Shown here one piece after another: positions 16,588 to 25,269 of a DNA stretch of 64,000 nt (position 1 is its first letter; each line of letters starts with the position of its first letter). This stretch comes from Quadrisphaera sp. DSM 44207 (GTDB lineage: Bacteria; Actinomycetota; Actinomycetes; Actinomycetales; Quadrisphaeraceae). Location of the stretch: assembly GCF_900101335.1 (NCBI RefSeq), contig NZ_FNKA01000004.1, forward strand, positions 62,001 through 126,000, in the 5' to 3' direction. The notes beneath the pieces are model-generated. The model saw nothing but the letters and a program-made list of their open reading frames with translations. It was not told the DNA's origin and searched no databases. The translations under genes and the position numbers were made by a program.

Positions 16588-17536
16588 GCTCGTAGACCGC
16601 GTGCGAGGCCGCCACGCCGGTGATCTGCGCGTGGTCGTAGGCCGGGGCGACCTCGACGACGTCGGCGCCGACCAGGCGCAGGTCGGCGAAGGAGCGCAGC
16701 ACCTGCAGCAGCTCGCGGCTGGTCAGCCCCCCGGCCTCCGGCGTGCCCGTGCCGGGGGCGAACGCGGGGTCGAGGACGTCGATGTCGAGGGAGACGTAGA
16801 CCGGCCGGTCGCCCACCCGGGCGCGCACGCGCTCGACGACGCCGCGCCAGCCGATGTCCTCGGTCTCCTCGGCGCCGACGACCTGGAAGCCGAGCACCCC
16901 GTCCTCCACCAGGTCCTGGTCGGAGTACAGCGGGCCGCGGATGCCCACGTGCGCGCACGCGCTCGTGTCGAGCAGCCCCTCCTCGCTCGCGCGGCGGAAC
17001 GGCGTCCCGTGGGTGTAGGGCTCGCCGAAGTAGGTGTCCCACGTGTCCAGGTGGGCGTCGAAGTGGACGACGGCCACCGGGCCGTGCCGCTCGGCCACCG
17101 CGCGCAGCAGCGGCAGCGCGATCGTGTGGTCGCCGCCGATGGTCACCAGGCGCCCGCCGCCGCTGGTGAGGTCGAGCGCCGCGGCCTGCACCTCGCGCAC
17201 GGCCGACGGGATGTCGAAGGGGTTGACGGCGACGTCGGAGGCGTCGACGACCTGCTGGGCGGCGAAGGGCAGCACGCCCTGCACCGGGTTGTACGGGCGC
17301 AGCAGGCGCGAGGACTCGCGCACGTGCGAGGGGCCGAAGCGGGCGCCGGGGCGGAAGGAGACGCCGGAGTCGAACGGCACGCCGAGCACCGCGACGTCGA
17401 AGCGGTCGACCTGGTCCAGGCGCGGCAGGCGGGCGAAGGTGGCGGGTCCCGCGTAGCGGGGCACGCGGGTGGCGTCGACGGGGCCGGTCGGCTCGGTCAA
17501 CGGCTCGATCGTCGGCTCGGTCGACGGCTCGGTCAC
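16559..17536 (-). CDS. speB: Agmatinase / ureohydrolase
   Basis: A 325-residue binuclear-manganese ureohydrolase. Metal ligands are seen in [20 protein letters not shown] and [19 protein letters not shown]. Agmatinase converts agmatine to putrescine and urea; guanidinobutyrase-type activity is possible because the motifs are shared. GTG 17536 with GAGGAG upstream is chosen over an earlier ATG at 17611. The acidic N-terminal leader ([15 protein letters not shown]) is low-complexity. A divergent XRE-cupin regulator starts 208 bases away. Confidence 0.85.
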   Translation of the reverse strand: MTEPSTEPTIEPLTEPTGPVDATRVPRYAGPATFARLPRLDQVDRFDVAVLGVPFDSGVSFRPGARFGPSHVRESSRLLRPYNPVQGVLPFAAQQVVDASDVAVNPFDIPSAVREVQAAALDLTSGGGRLVTIGGDHTIALPLLRAVAERHGPVAVVHFDAHLDTWDTYFGEPYTHGTPFRRASEEGLLDTSACAHVGIRGPLYSDQDLVEDGVLGFQVVGAEETEDIGWRGVVERVRARVGDRPVYVSLDIDVLDPAFAPGTGTPEAGGLTSRELLQVLRSFADLRLVGADVVEVAPAYDHAQITGVAASHAVYELISAMAPRG

Positions 17537-17654
17537 GTCGGGCTCCTCGGTCGGCGGGTGGGCAGCAGCGCCCTGCGACGCAGCGGCCTGCGACGAGGAC
17601 CGTACGGGCACCCGCCGGTCCCGGCGAGCGCCGTCGCGCCAGGTCGGGACCTAC

Positions 17655-17670
17655 GGCCCGTTTCAGGGCC
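17655..17670. promoter_or_regulatory. Inverted repeat between agmatinase and its divergent regulator
   Basis: GGCCC (17655-17659) and GGGCC (17666-17670) flank a six-base spacer in the divergent promoter region. It is a possible operator for the XRE-cupin protein. Arms this G+C-rich also arise by chance here. Confidence 0.3.
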
Positions 17671-17744
17671 CTCCTCCCGTGGTTACCTCCCTCGCGCGGC
17701 GCTGTCGGCTCCCGGCGGCGCCGTCCGCGACCTCGGAGGTGACC

Positions 17745-18350
17745 GTGCACCGGCAGACGTCCCTCGCGGCCGACGCCGCCGAGGCCGCCGTGGGCGCGCG
17801 GCTGAGGGCGGCGCGGCTCGCGCAGCGCCGCAGCCTCACCGACGTCGCGGCGGCGGCGCGCCTGACCAAGGGGTTCCTCTCCCGGCTCGAGCGCGGGCAG
17901 ACGAACGCGTCCGTCGCCGCCCTCGTGCGCCTGTGCGACGCCCTGGACATCCCGCCCGGCCGCCTCTTCGAGGCCCCGCCCGTGGGGGAGGTCGTGCGCG
18001 CCGGCGCCTACCCGCCGTTCAGCTTCGGCGGCGACGGCCTCGTCGAGCACCTGCTCACCCCCCGCGGGGAGCGGCGCCTGCAGGCGATCATCAGCCAGAT
18101 CGAGCCGGGCGGCGGCAGCGGCGAGGAGCAGTACGCCCTCACCAGCGACGTCGAGTTCGTCTTCGTCCTGGCCGGCCGGCTCGAGATCACCTTCGAGCAC
18201 GAGGTGACGCAGCTGGGCCCCGGCGACGCCTTCACCTACCCCCCGGGGACGCGGCACAGCTTCCGGTCGCTGGAGCAGGACGGGCCCACGCGCGTGCTGT
18301 GGGTGGTCTCCCCCGCGCTGCGGGACGACGGCGCCGCCGAGCTGCGCTGA
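17745..18350 (+). CDS. XRE-family transcriptional regulator with cupin domain
   Basis: A 201-residue protein. Residues 18-75 form a lambda-repressor-type HTH (VGARLRAARLAQRRSLTDVA, LTKGFLSRLERGQTNASVAA) and the rest a cupin-2 barrel (VFVLAGRLEITFEHEVTQLG, GDAFTYPPGTRHSF). HTH-cupin regulators such as PuuR sense small metabolites, including polyamines. Divergence from agmatinase suggests control of polyamine or guanidino metabolism. GTG 17745 has GGAGG five bases upstream. Confidence 0.85.
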   Translation: MHRQTSLAADAAEAAVGARLRAARLAQRRSLTDVAAAARLTKGFLSRLERGQTNASVAALVRLCDALDIPPGRLFEAPPVGEVVRAGAYPPFSFGGDGLVEHLLTPRGERRLQAIISQIEPGGGSGEEQYALTSDVEFVFVLAGRLEITFEHEVTQLGPGDAFTYPPGTRHSFRSLEQDGPTRVLWVVSPALRDDGAAELR

Positions 18351-18464
18351 GGCCCCGGCGCCGCGCTGCGCGGCCGGGGGCTCCGGCCGCGCGTCGGTAG
18401 GGTGGACGGCGGACGCCGCGCCGGGGCGCCGTCCTCCCCACCCGCCGTCCGACCGGGAGCGCCG

Positions 18465-19157
18465 ATGCCGAACTCCGTGGCCGTGGTCACCGGGGCCGCC
18501 CGCGGGCTGGGCGCCGCCGTCGCCGCGCACCTCGCCGAGCACGGCTGGGCCGTCGCGGGGATGGACCTGCAGCCCTCGCGCACCGCGCTGCCGCTGCGGG
18601 TCGACGTCACGGACGCCGAGGCCCTGGGCGCGGCGGTCACGCGCGCGGAGGGCGAGCTGGGGCCGGTCACGGGCCTGGTCACGGCCGCCGGGGTCTACGA
18701 GGCGGTCCCCGTGGGGGAGATCACCGACGCGCAGTGGGAGCGGGTGCTGCGCGTGAACCTCGCCGGCACCGCCAACGCCTGCGCGGCGGTGGTGCCCGGC
18801 ATGGTCGCGCGCGGGCGCGGCGCGGTCGTCACCGTCTCCTCCGACCTCGGCCTGGGCGGCAGCGAGGGCGACGCGCACTACGCGGCGAGCAAGGGCGCCG
18901 TCGTCGGGCTCACCCGCAGCCTCGCGGAGGAGGTCGCCGACGCGGGGGTGCGGGTCAACAGCGTCGCACCCGGCGCGGCGGACACCCCCATGATCGGGCC
19001 GGACTCCCCGTGGCGGGCCGCCGCGTTCCTCGACGCGCTGCCGCTGCCGCGCCTGGTGCGCCCCGACGAGGTCGCCGCCGCGTGCCGCTTCCTCCTGGAG
19101 GCGCGCGGGGCGTTCGTCGGCCAGGTGCTCAGCCCCAACGCCGGAGCGACGATCTGA
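18465..19157 (+). CDS. SDR family oxidoreductase (FabG-like)
   Basis: A 230-residue classical short-chain dehydrogenase: cofactor loop VTGAARGLGAAV, NAG-type motif in TAAGVYE, catalytic Ser in TVSSDLG, and YAASKGAVVGLTRS with the catalytic Tyr and Lys. The Asp after strand 2 (GMDLQPS) favours NAD over NADP. TAGGGT about 65 bases upstream is a possible -10 box. Its stop overlaps the ATG of a catalytically degenerate SDR, so the two are coupled. Confidence 0.85.
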   Translation: MPNSVAVVTGAARGLGAAVAAHLAEHGWAVAGMDLQPSRTALPLRVDVTDAEALGAAVTRAEGELGPVTGLVTAAGVYEAVPVGEITDAQWERVLRVNLAGTANACAAVVPGMVARGRGAVVTVSSDLGLGGSEGDAHYAASKGAVVGLTRSLAEEVADAGVRVNSVAPGAADTPMIGPDSPWRAAAFLDALPLPRLVRPDEVAAACRFLLEARGAFVGQVLSPNAGATI

Positions 19158-19747
19158 TGGCCGCGGCGTCCGGCAGCGCCGCCGCGCTCGTCGCGGGCCC
19201 GGACGACGCGCTCGCCCGCGCGCTCGTGCAGCGCCTCGGCGCCGGCGGGGCGCGCGTGCGCACCCTCGCCGAGGACGGCGACCCCGCCGCGGCGCTGGCG
19301 GACCCGGGCGGGGTGCGCGTGCTCGTCGTGCGCGTCGGGCTCCTGCCCGGCGGGCGCTTCCCCGACGCGGACCCGGCGGCGTGGTTCGAGGCCGTCGACG
19401 CCGAGCTGCTGCGCCTGCACCGGCTCGTGCGCGCCGCGCTGCCGGGCCTGCGCGCCTGCGGGGACGGGCGCGTCGTCGTCCTCGGCGCGGGCTGGGACGC
19501 CGCGGACCTGCCGCGCTCCACCGCCGCGGGCGCCCTGCACGGCGGCGTCGTGGCGTACGTGAAGACCCTCGCCCGCGAGCTCGGGAGGGACGGCACCTGC
19601 GTCAACGAGGTCGTCATCCCCCCCGACGCCGAGGCGGTCGGCGTCGACGACGTCGCGGACGCCGTGGCGCTGCTGGCCGGCCCGCACGGCGGCGCCGTCA
19701 CGGGCCAGCTGCTGCGGTGCGGCCGCGGTGGCGACCTGCGGCCCTGA
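19157..19747 (+). CDS. Degenerate SDR-like protein, partner of the preceding SDR
   Basis: A 196-residue Rossmann-like protein starting at the TGATG overlap. It keeps the SDR layout (ALVAGPDDALARALVQRLG, then VVVLGAG, then GGVVAYVKTLARELG and a C-terminal VTGQLLRCGRGG). The glycine-rich loop is altered and the catalytic Tyr of YxxxK is replaced (ALHGGVVAYVK). It is unlikely to be catalytic alone. Known heteromeric SDRs such as BbsCD pair an active and an inactive subunit, and the coupling fits that model. Confidence 0.7.
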   Translation: MAAASGSAAALVAGPDDALARALVQRLGAGGARVRTLAEDGDPAAALADPGGVRVLVVRVGLLPGGRFPDADPAAWFEAVDAELLRLHRLVRAALPGLRACGDGRVVVLGAGWDAADLPRSTAAGALHGGVVAYVKTLARELGRDGTCVNEVVIPPDAEAVGVDDVADAVALLAGPHGGAVTGQLLRCGRGGDLRP

Positions 19748-19766
19748 GCGCCCGTAGCCTCCTGGC

Positions 19767-20594
19767 GTGCTGCACCTGCGCGTCATCAGCCCGCCCGCGC
19801 TGACCGACGCCGCCGTCGCGGTCCTGGCGGGCCGCTCCTCGTGCACCAACCTCGTCGTCCTGCCCGGCGCGGGGCAGCGCCCGCAGGGCGACCTCGTGCT
19901 CGCAGACGTCGCGCGCGAGGGCGCCGACGCGGTGCTGCGCGACCTGCAGGGCCTCGGGCTCGCCGAGCGGGGGTCGATCGCCGTGGAATCGGTGGACCTC
20001 TCGCTGTCGGCGGCGGCCGAGCGCGCGCAGGCGCAGGCCCCCGGCCACGGCAGCGACGCGGTGGTGTGGGAGGACCTCGTCGCCCGCACCCGCGAGGAGT
20101 CCGCGCTGTCGGGCGCCTACCTGGTCCTCTTCGCGGTCGCCACGGCGCTGGCCGGCGTCGCCGTCCTGACCGACTCGGCGATCCTCGTCATCGGCGCGAT
20201 GATCGTCGGCCCGGAGTACGGCGCGCTCGCCGCGATCTGCGCGGGCGTCGTCCTGCGGCGCGGGGCCGCGGTGCGCCGGGCGGCCGCGGCGCTGGCGGTC
20301 GGCTTCCCCGTGGGCGTCGTCGCCACCGTGCTGTCCACGTGGGGCCTGGACGCCCTCGGGCTCGTCAGCGCCGCCGTCGCGCTGGCGTACGCCGTCAGCG
20401 CCGACGCGGCCGCCACCCGGCCCGAGCTCCTCGGCCAGGCGTGGACCTCGGTGGAGCAGCTGCTGCTGAACCTGCTCGGGATCCTGCTCGCGGGCACCCT
20501 GACGCTGTGGGCGCAGCAGCGGCTGTGGCGCCGCTGGGGCGGCCGGCCGGCCCGGGCCCGCCGGCGACCCGGCAGCGGCGCGTCCCGGCGCTGA
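19767..20594 (+). CDS. DUF389 membrane protein, possibly internally shortened
   Basis: 275 residues. An N-terminal soluble domain is followed by SGAYLVLFAVATALAGVAVL, ILVIGAMIVGPEYGALAAI and further helices, the DUF389 signature. Function is unknown. Compared with my memory of family members (about 310-340 residues), the segment after ALGLVSA moves directly to AVALAYAVSADAA, skipping one or two helices. The frame is intact. A TAGCCT-type -10 lies just before the GTG start. Confidence 0.7.
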   Translation: MLHLRVISPPALTDAAVAVLAGRSSCTNLVVLPGAGQRPQGDLVLADVAREGADAVLRDLQGLGLAERGSIAVESVDLSLSAAAERAQAQAPGHGSDAVVWEDLVARTREESALSGAYLVLFAVATALAGVAVLTDSAILVIGAMIVGPEYGALAAICAGVVLRRGAAVRRAAAALAVGFPVGVVATVLSTWGLDALGLVSAAVALAYAVSADAAATRPELLGQAWTSVEQLLLNLLGILLAGTLTLWAQQRLWRRWGGRPARARRRPGSGASRR

Positions 20595-20597
20595 GCG

Positions 20598-21251
20598 TCA
20601 CAGGTCCAGCAGCGCCACCGCGCGCACCGGGGCGCCGTCCGCGTGCGCCAGGGCCAGCGGCAGCATGCTCACCAGCGGCTCGCGCACGCCGTCCAGGGCC
20701 GCCAGGTTCGTGAGGTTCTCGGCGATGACGCCGCCGGCGCCGAGCACGGCCTCGTGGACGGGCAGGCCCGCGCCGCCGTCGAGGACGGTCTCGTCGGGGT
20801 TGAGGGTGTCCACGCCGAGGGTGGGCACGCCCGTGGCGAGGACCCGCTCGGCCGCCTCGGCGTCGAGGTAGGGGTGCTGCAGGTAGCGCTCGGAGCGGAA
20901 GTGCACCGACCAGCCGGTGTGCAGCAGCACCATCCGCCCCGGCCCCATCCGCTCCGCGGACGGCTGCAGGTCGGCCCACGTGATGCGCTCGCGCGGGCCG
21001 CGGCCGCGCACGTCGACGACGACGGCGGGGCCGGCGAACAGCGCGAGGTCGCACTCGTCGACGCGCGCGCCGTCCGCGACGACGTGGAACGGCGCGTCCA
21101 CGTGCGTGCCCGTGTGCGTGCCCATCGCCACGTGGGCGACGTTGAACCCGTCGGCGTCCAGGGTGGCCGCCGGGGACGTCGTGAAGACGGGGTCGCCCGG
21201 GTAGACCTGGACGGTCTCGTCGAGGCGGTGCGACAGGTCGACGATCCTCAT
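20598..21251 (-). CDS. Cyclase family / kynurenine formamidase-like hydrolase
   Basis: A 217-residue metal-dependent hydrolase with the hallmark HTGTHVDAPFH plus DLSHRLDETVQVYPGDP at the start. Relatives hydrolyse N-formylkynurenine, isatin or other amides and lactones. The Glu of VIAENLTNLAAL is probably catalytic. It is the last gene of a leftward run with an NCS1 permease (11-bp gap) and an aminotransferase, which suggests turnover of an imported nitrogen compound. Confidence 0.85.
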   Translation of the reverse strand: MRIVDLSHRLDETVQVYPGDPVFTTSPAATLDADGFNVAHVAMGTHTGTHVDAPFHVVADGARVDECDLALFAGPAVVVDVRGRGPRERITWADLQPSAERMGPGRMVLLHTGWSVHFRSERYLQHPYLDAEAAERVLATGVPTLGVDTLNPDETVLDGGAGLPVHEAVLGAGGVIAENLTNLAALDGVREPLVSMLPLALAHADGAPVRAVALLDL

Positions 21252-21261
21252 CGCCCCAGTC

Positions 21262-22626
21262 TCACGCCCGGCCGCCCACCTGCACAGGGCGCCGCGGCGC
21301 GCCGTCGACGGGGCCGCGCCCGAGCGCGAGGCCGAGGTAGAGGACGGCGGTGACCGCGAAGACGGGGACCGTGGCCCCGACGGGCAGCGGGCTCACGCTC
21401 GTCCAGTAGTAGGCCAGGCCCGCGCCGACGGCGAAGGCGGCGATCGCCTCGGGGTTGACGCCGCCGGAGGACCAGTAGGCGCCGCCGCGCTCCGCGAGCA
21501 GGTCCGGCACGGAGTACCGGCGCCGGCGCAGGACGTAGTGGTCCACGACCATGATCGCGAAGACGGGGACGAAGAGGGCGCTGATGAGGAACAGGAAGCC
21601 CACGAAGCTGCCGAGGACGCCCTGCCAGAGCGCCCCGAGGATCGAGGTCGCCCCGAGCACGAGCACGACCCGCAGGAAGTCGGCGCGGGGCCGGATGCCC
21701 AGGTACGACATGACCATGCCGTAGACCACGAGCGTGTTCGTCGCCATCACGGAGACGACGATGACGAGCGCGAGCGGCAGGCCGAAGCCGGAGACGACCA
21801 CGGTGGGGTCGAAGCTGACCGCCTCGCCGCCGGTGAGCGCGACGTGGCCGAGGGCCGTGGCCCCCAGCGCCATCGCGATCGTCGTGGACGCCGTGTAGCC
21901 GATCGCGGTGCCGAGCACCCCGGCGCGCTGGGAGCGCGCGTGCCGGTTGAAGTCGGCGGACAGCACGGTCCAGGAGATGGCGGTGGCCACGACGACGTCG
22001 AAGGCCACGGCCGTCGTCATCACGGCCGGGTCGGCCGGCAGCGAGGCGAAGCCGGACAGGCCGACGTCCGCGAAGGCGGTGACCAGGACGACGGCGGCCA
22101 CTGCCAGCATCACGACCGCCAGCCACGGCTCCACGCGGGAGATGCCGGCGTGCCCGAACAGGGCGAGGGCCACGACGACCGCCTGGCACAGCACCGAGAA
22201 CAGCACGGGGCTGGAGAAGCCGGTGGCCTGCTGCACGACGTGGTCCACGGTGATGCCGGCGAGGATCGCCTGCACCCAGCTCCACCCCATGAGCACGACG
22301 AGGTTGAACGCCGCGGGCAGGTACCCGCCGCGCCGGCCGAACGAGGCGCGCGCGAGCACCATCGTGGGCAGCCCCGTGCGCGTTCCCATGGCGCCGACGG
22401 CGACGAGCACGCTGCCGCCGACGAGGGTGCCGAGGAGGATGACCAGCAGCGCCCGGCCGTAGGGCAGGCCCGGCACGAACAGCGTGCCGGTGAGCAGCGT
22501 GGTGACGACCATGTTCGCCGCCAGCCACACCATCGCGGTGCGGCCGAGCGACATCGTGCCGGTGGCGGGCCCGTCGTCCAGGGAGTCCGCGCGGGCGGCG
22601 GCGGACAGGCGCTGCCTGAGGCTCAT
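21262..22626 (-). CDS. NCS1 family purine/cytosine permease
   Basis: 454 residues with about 12 membrane helices. GTMSLGRTAMVWLAANM, LVLMGWSWVQAILAG and TISWTVLSADFNRHARS (read as TAISWTVLSADFNRHA) are typical of NCS1 nucleobase/hydantoin/thiamine transporters of the CodB branch. The Asn/Asp-rich loop around SADFNRHARS is conserved. The substrate is probably a nucleobase-like or cyclic amide compound, consistent with the cyclase-family hydrolase downstream. The ATG at 22626 follows AAAGGCACC. Confidence 0.85.
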   Translation of the reverse strand: MSLRQRLSAAARADSLDDGPATGTMSLGRTAMVWLAANMVVTTLLTGTLFVPGLPYGRALLVILLGTLVGGSVLVAVGAMGTRTGLPTMVLARASFGRRGGYLPAAFNLVVLMGWSWVQAILAGITVDHVVQQATGFSSPVLFSVLCQAVVVALALFGHAGISRVEPWLAVVMLAVAAVVLVTAFADVGLSGFASLPADPAVMTTAVAFDVVVATAISWTVLSADFNRHARSQRAGVLGTAIGYTASTTIAMALGATALGHVALTGGEAVSFDPTVVVSGFGLPLALVIVVSVMATNTLVVYGMVMSYLGIRPRADFLRVVLVLGATSILGALWQGVLGSFVGFLFLISALFVPVFAIMVVDHYVLRRRRYSVPDLLAERGGAYWSSGGVNPEAIAAFAVGAGLAYYWTSVSPLPVGATVPVFAVTAVLYLGLALGRGPVDGAPRRPVQVGGRA

Positions 22627-22697
22627 GGGGTGCCTTTCGAGGTGGGCGCTGCGGCGCCGCCCGGCGGGCGGAGGCGGGCGGGGGGCGGGGGGCGGGG

Positions 22698-24131
22698 TCA
22701 GACGGTCGACTGCTGCTGCACCGGCGCCTGCTGCGCGGGCGCGGCCGGCGCCTGCACCCCCGCGGGCGCCGGGCCCTGCGCCACGGCGTCGAACGCCTCG
22801 TCGAGCACGTCCAGGCCCTCGAGCAGCAGGTGCTCGGGCATCACGAGCGGCGGCAGGAAGCGCAGGACGTCGCCGTGGGTGCCGGCGGTGAGGACCACCA
22901 GGCCGCGGGCGTGGCACGCCTTCGCGACCGCGGACGTCGTCGCCGGGTCGGGCTCGGTGGTGCCGGGGCGCACCAGCTCCACGGCGAGCATCGCGCCGCG
23001 CCCGCGCACGTCGCCGACCACCGGGTGCCGCTGCGCCAGGGCGCGCAGCCGCGGCACGAAGACCTCCTCGATCCGGCGGGCCGCGCCCGCGAGGTCCAGC
23101 TCGCGCATGGTCTCGATGGACGCCAGGGCCGCGGCGCACGCGACGGGGTTGCCGCCGTAGGTGCCGCCCAGGCCGCCGGTGTGGACGGCGTCCACCACCT
23201 CGGCCCGGCCCGTGACCGCGGCCAGCGGCAGGCCGCCGGCGATGCCCTTGGCCGTGACGATCAGGTCCGGGACGACGCCCTCGGCCTCGCACGCGAACCA
23301 GGCGCCGGTGCGGCAGAAGCCGGTCTGCACCTCGTCGGCCACGAACAGGGCGCCGGAGCGCCGGCACCACTCGGCCAGGGCCGGCAGGAACCCCGGCGCG
23401 GGCACGATGAAGCCGCCCTCGCCCTGCACCGGCTCGACGAGCACGGCGGCGACGCGCTCGGCGCCGACGGCGGACTCGATCGCGGCGATCGCGCGGGCGG
23501 CCGCCTGCTCGCCGGTCAGGCCCGGCTCGTCGCGGTAGGGGTAGGACATCGGCACGCGGTGCACGTCGGGCGCGAAGGGCCCGAAGCCGCGCTTGTAGGG
23601 CATGTCCTTGGCCGTCAGGGCCATCGTGAGGTTGGTGCGGCCGTGGTAGGCGTGGTCGAAGACGACCACCGCGCTGCGCCCGGTGGCGTGCCGGGCGATC
23701 TTCACGGCGTTCTCCACCGCCTCGGCGCCGGAGTTGAACAGCGCCGACTTCTTCGCGTGGTCGCCCGGCGTCAGCTCCGCGAGGCGCTCGCACACCCGCA
23801 CGTACGGCTCGTACGGGGTGACCATGAAGCAGGTGTGCGTGAAGGCGGCGACCTGCTGCTGCACGGCCTCCACGACGCGCGGGGCGGAGGCGCCGACGGA
23901 GGTGACGGCGATGCCGGAGCCGAAGTCGATGAGGGAGTTGCCGTCGACGTCGAGCAGGACGCCGCCCCCGGCGCGCTCGACGAAGACGGGGAAGGTGGTG
24001 CCCACGCCGTCGGAGACCGCGGCGCGGCGGCGCTCCAGGAGCTCGCGCGAGCGCGGGCCCGGCAGCTCGGTGAGCAGGCGGCGCTCCTGCGCCAGGTCGC
24101 TCGGGCGCGCCAGCGCGCTGGTACCGGTCAC
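22698..24131 (-). CDS. gabT: 4-aminobutyrate aminotransferase
   Basis: A 477-residue class III PLP aminotransferase. LFNSGAEAVENAVKIARHAT, FDHAYHGRTNLTMALTAK, EPVQGEGGFIVP, FVADEVQTGFCRTG and the PLP Lys in IVTAKGIAGGLP are all present and match GabT closely. It moves the amino group of GABA to 2-oxoglutarate. GTG 24131 has GGAGGGAAC upstream. The last 35 residues are an added Ala/Pro/Gln-rich tail. Putrescine from the nearby agmatinase could feed GABA, but the linking enzymes are not in this window. Confidence 0.88.
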   Translation of the reverse strand: MTGTSALARPSDLAQERRLLTELPGPRSRELLERRRAAVSDGVGTTFPVFVERAGGGVLLDVDGNSLIDFGSGIAVTSVGASAPRVVEAVQQQVAAFTHTCFMVTPYEPYVRVCERLAELTPGDHAKKSALFNSGAEAVENAVKIARHATGRSAVVVFDHAYHGRTNLTMALTAKDMPYKRGFGPFAPDVHRVPMSYPYRDEPGLTGEQAAARAIAAIESAVGAERVAAVLVEPVQGEGGFIVPAPGFLPALAEWCRRSGALFVADEVQTGFCRTGAWFACEAEGVVPDLIVTAKGIAGGLPLAAVTGRAEVVDAVHTGGLGGTYGGNPVACAAALASIETMRELDLAGAARRIEEVFVPRLRALAQRHPVVGDVRGRGAMLAVELVRPGTTEPDPATTSAVAKACHARGLVVLTAGTHGDVLRFLPPLVMPEHLLLEGLDVLDEAFDAVAQGPAPAGVQAPAAPAQQAPVQQQSTV

Positions 24132-24235
24132 GTTCCCTCCAGGCTCGAGGCGCCGGCGGGCGCCGGCACCGGGACGAGCCTGCCACCCCGGGCGGGCGCG
24201 GCACGAGGGGCCGGCGCCCCGCGCGGTCGAGGCGC

Positions 24236-24394
24236 TCAGTCCAGGGGGTCGACGACCCGGTCCCGCACCGCGGGGGCGCCGGTCACCACCGGCATCGAGG
24301 AGGGGGCGCGCAGCACGACGCCGCGCCGGCGACGGCGGGCCGCGGCGAGCTGGCGCTCCTGGATCAGGTGGGCGCGCCGGACGGCGCGGGCCAC
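24236..24394 (-). CDS. Possible small basic protein
   Basis: A 52-residue frame from GTG 24394: basic helix VARAVRRAHLIQERQLAAAR followed by four further Arg residues, then SSMPVVTGAPAVRDRVVDPLD. It sits at the far end of the Asp23 operon and looks more coding than the other frames, but the ribosome site is weak. It could be a cytosolic adaptor or chance. Confidence 0.3.
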   Translation of the reverse strand: MARAVRRAHLIQERQLAAARRRRRGVVLRAPSSMPVVTGAPAVRDRVVDPLD

Positions 24395-24453
24395 CCGCGA
24401 GGCCTCGTCGGGCTCCGCGGGCGGGTCCGCGCCGTCCGGCGCCGTGCCGCGGC

Positions 24454-24615
24454 TCAGAGCCCCAGCCCCGCCTCGTCGACCTCGCGGTGGAACCGCGTGC
24501 CGGCCAGGCCGCCGAGGACGGCCCCGACCGGGCTCGCGGCGGCGGCCACGGCCGCGACGAGACCACCGGTGCCGGCCCCGTCCCCGGGAGCGCCCAGGCC
24601 GTCCGCGGTGCTCAT
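24454..24615 (-). CDS. Small hydrophobic-centre protein at the end of the Asp23 operon
   Basis: 53 residues from ATG 24615: MSTADGLGAPGDG, a Gly/Ala/Val-rich middle (GGLVAAVAAAASPVGAVLGG) and an acidic tail ending EAGLGL. The middle could be a short amphipathic or membrane segment. It lies 78 bases after the AmaP gene in the same direction. No family is recognised. Confidence 0.4.
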   Translation of the reverse strand: MSTADGLGAPGDGAGTGGLVAAVAAAASPVGAVLGGLAGTRFHREVDEAGLGL

Positions 24616-24693
24616 GCCGCAGCGCTACCCGCTGCCGCGCCGGTCAACCGGCCGGCAGGTCTCGATCGGATCACGTCCGCAGCGGCCCGCCGC

Positions 24694-25269
24694 TCACCTC
24701 AGGTTGCGGGAGGCGGAGCGCGTCGCGGCGGGGCGCAGCTGGACGTCGACCGGCAGGTCCGGGTCGTCGAGCGCCTGGCGCACGTGCGGCACCGTCTGCT
24801 CCTCCAGGTGGTCGCGCACCGCGGCCAGGTCGGCCCGGTCGCTGAGCTCCACCACCAGGGAGAGCCGGTGCGCGCCCTCCCCGTGCAGCGACGCGGACGC
24901 GCCGGCGACGCCCCGCACCGCGGAGACCTCGTGCTCGACGGCGTCGGCGACGGCTCCGGCGTGCAGGGTGGTCACCCCGTCGCGCTCGTCCTCGGTCAGG
25001 TCGATGCGGCTGGTGCGGTCGGTGCGCAGCTGCGCCGCCAGCCACCGCAGCGCGAGCAGCGCCACGAGCAGGCACACGGCCGCCAGGGCCCACCAGGCCC
25101 ACGGCTGCGTCGAGAAGAGGTCCCGCAGGGGCTGCCACAGCACGGGGCCGCCGGCGGCCCGGGCCCCGAAGGCGCCGAGGCCGAGGGCGAGCCCCAGGCC
25201 GCCGGCGGCGAGCAGCAGCAGGGCGAGCAGGGCCAGCAGCGTGCGGTTGAGGCCGTTGACGCGCTTCAT
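24694..25269 (-). CDS. amaP: Alkaline shock response membrane anchor protein AmaP-like
   Basis: 191 residues with two membrane segments (LLALLALLLLAAGGLGLALG and WWALAAVCLLVALLALRWLA) and a C-terminal cytosolic domain ending LPVDVQLRPAA. In Staphylococcus aureus AmaP anchors Asp23 at the membrane. Here the Asp23-like genes lie just upstream in the same operon, and the ATG overlaps the stop of the DUF6286 gene. Confidence 0.75.
   Translation of the reverse strand: MKRVNGLNRTLLALLALLLLAAGGLGLALGLGAFGARAAGGPVLWQPLRDLFSTQPWAWWALAAVCLLVALLALRWLAAQLRTDRTSRIDLTEDERDGVTTLHAGAVADAVEHEVSAVRGVAGASASLHGEGAHRLSLVVELSDRADLAAVRDHLEEQTVPHVRQALDDPDLPVDVQLRPAATRSASRNLR

Noticed and set aside
16242-18878. An 878-codon minus-strand frame covering agmatinase and the XRE regulator
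   Set aside because: No domain, Arg-rich, and it overlaps four well-supported genes in other frames or strands.
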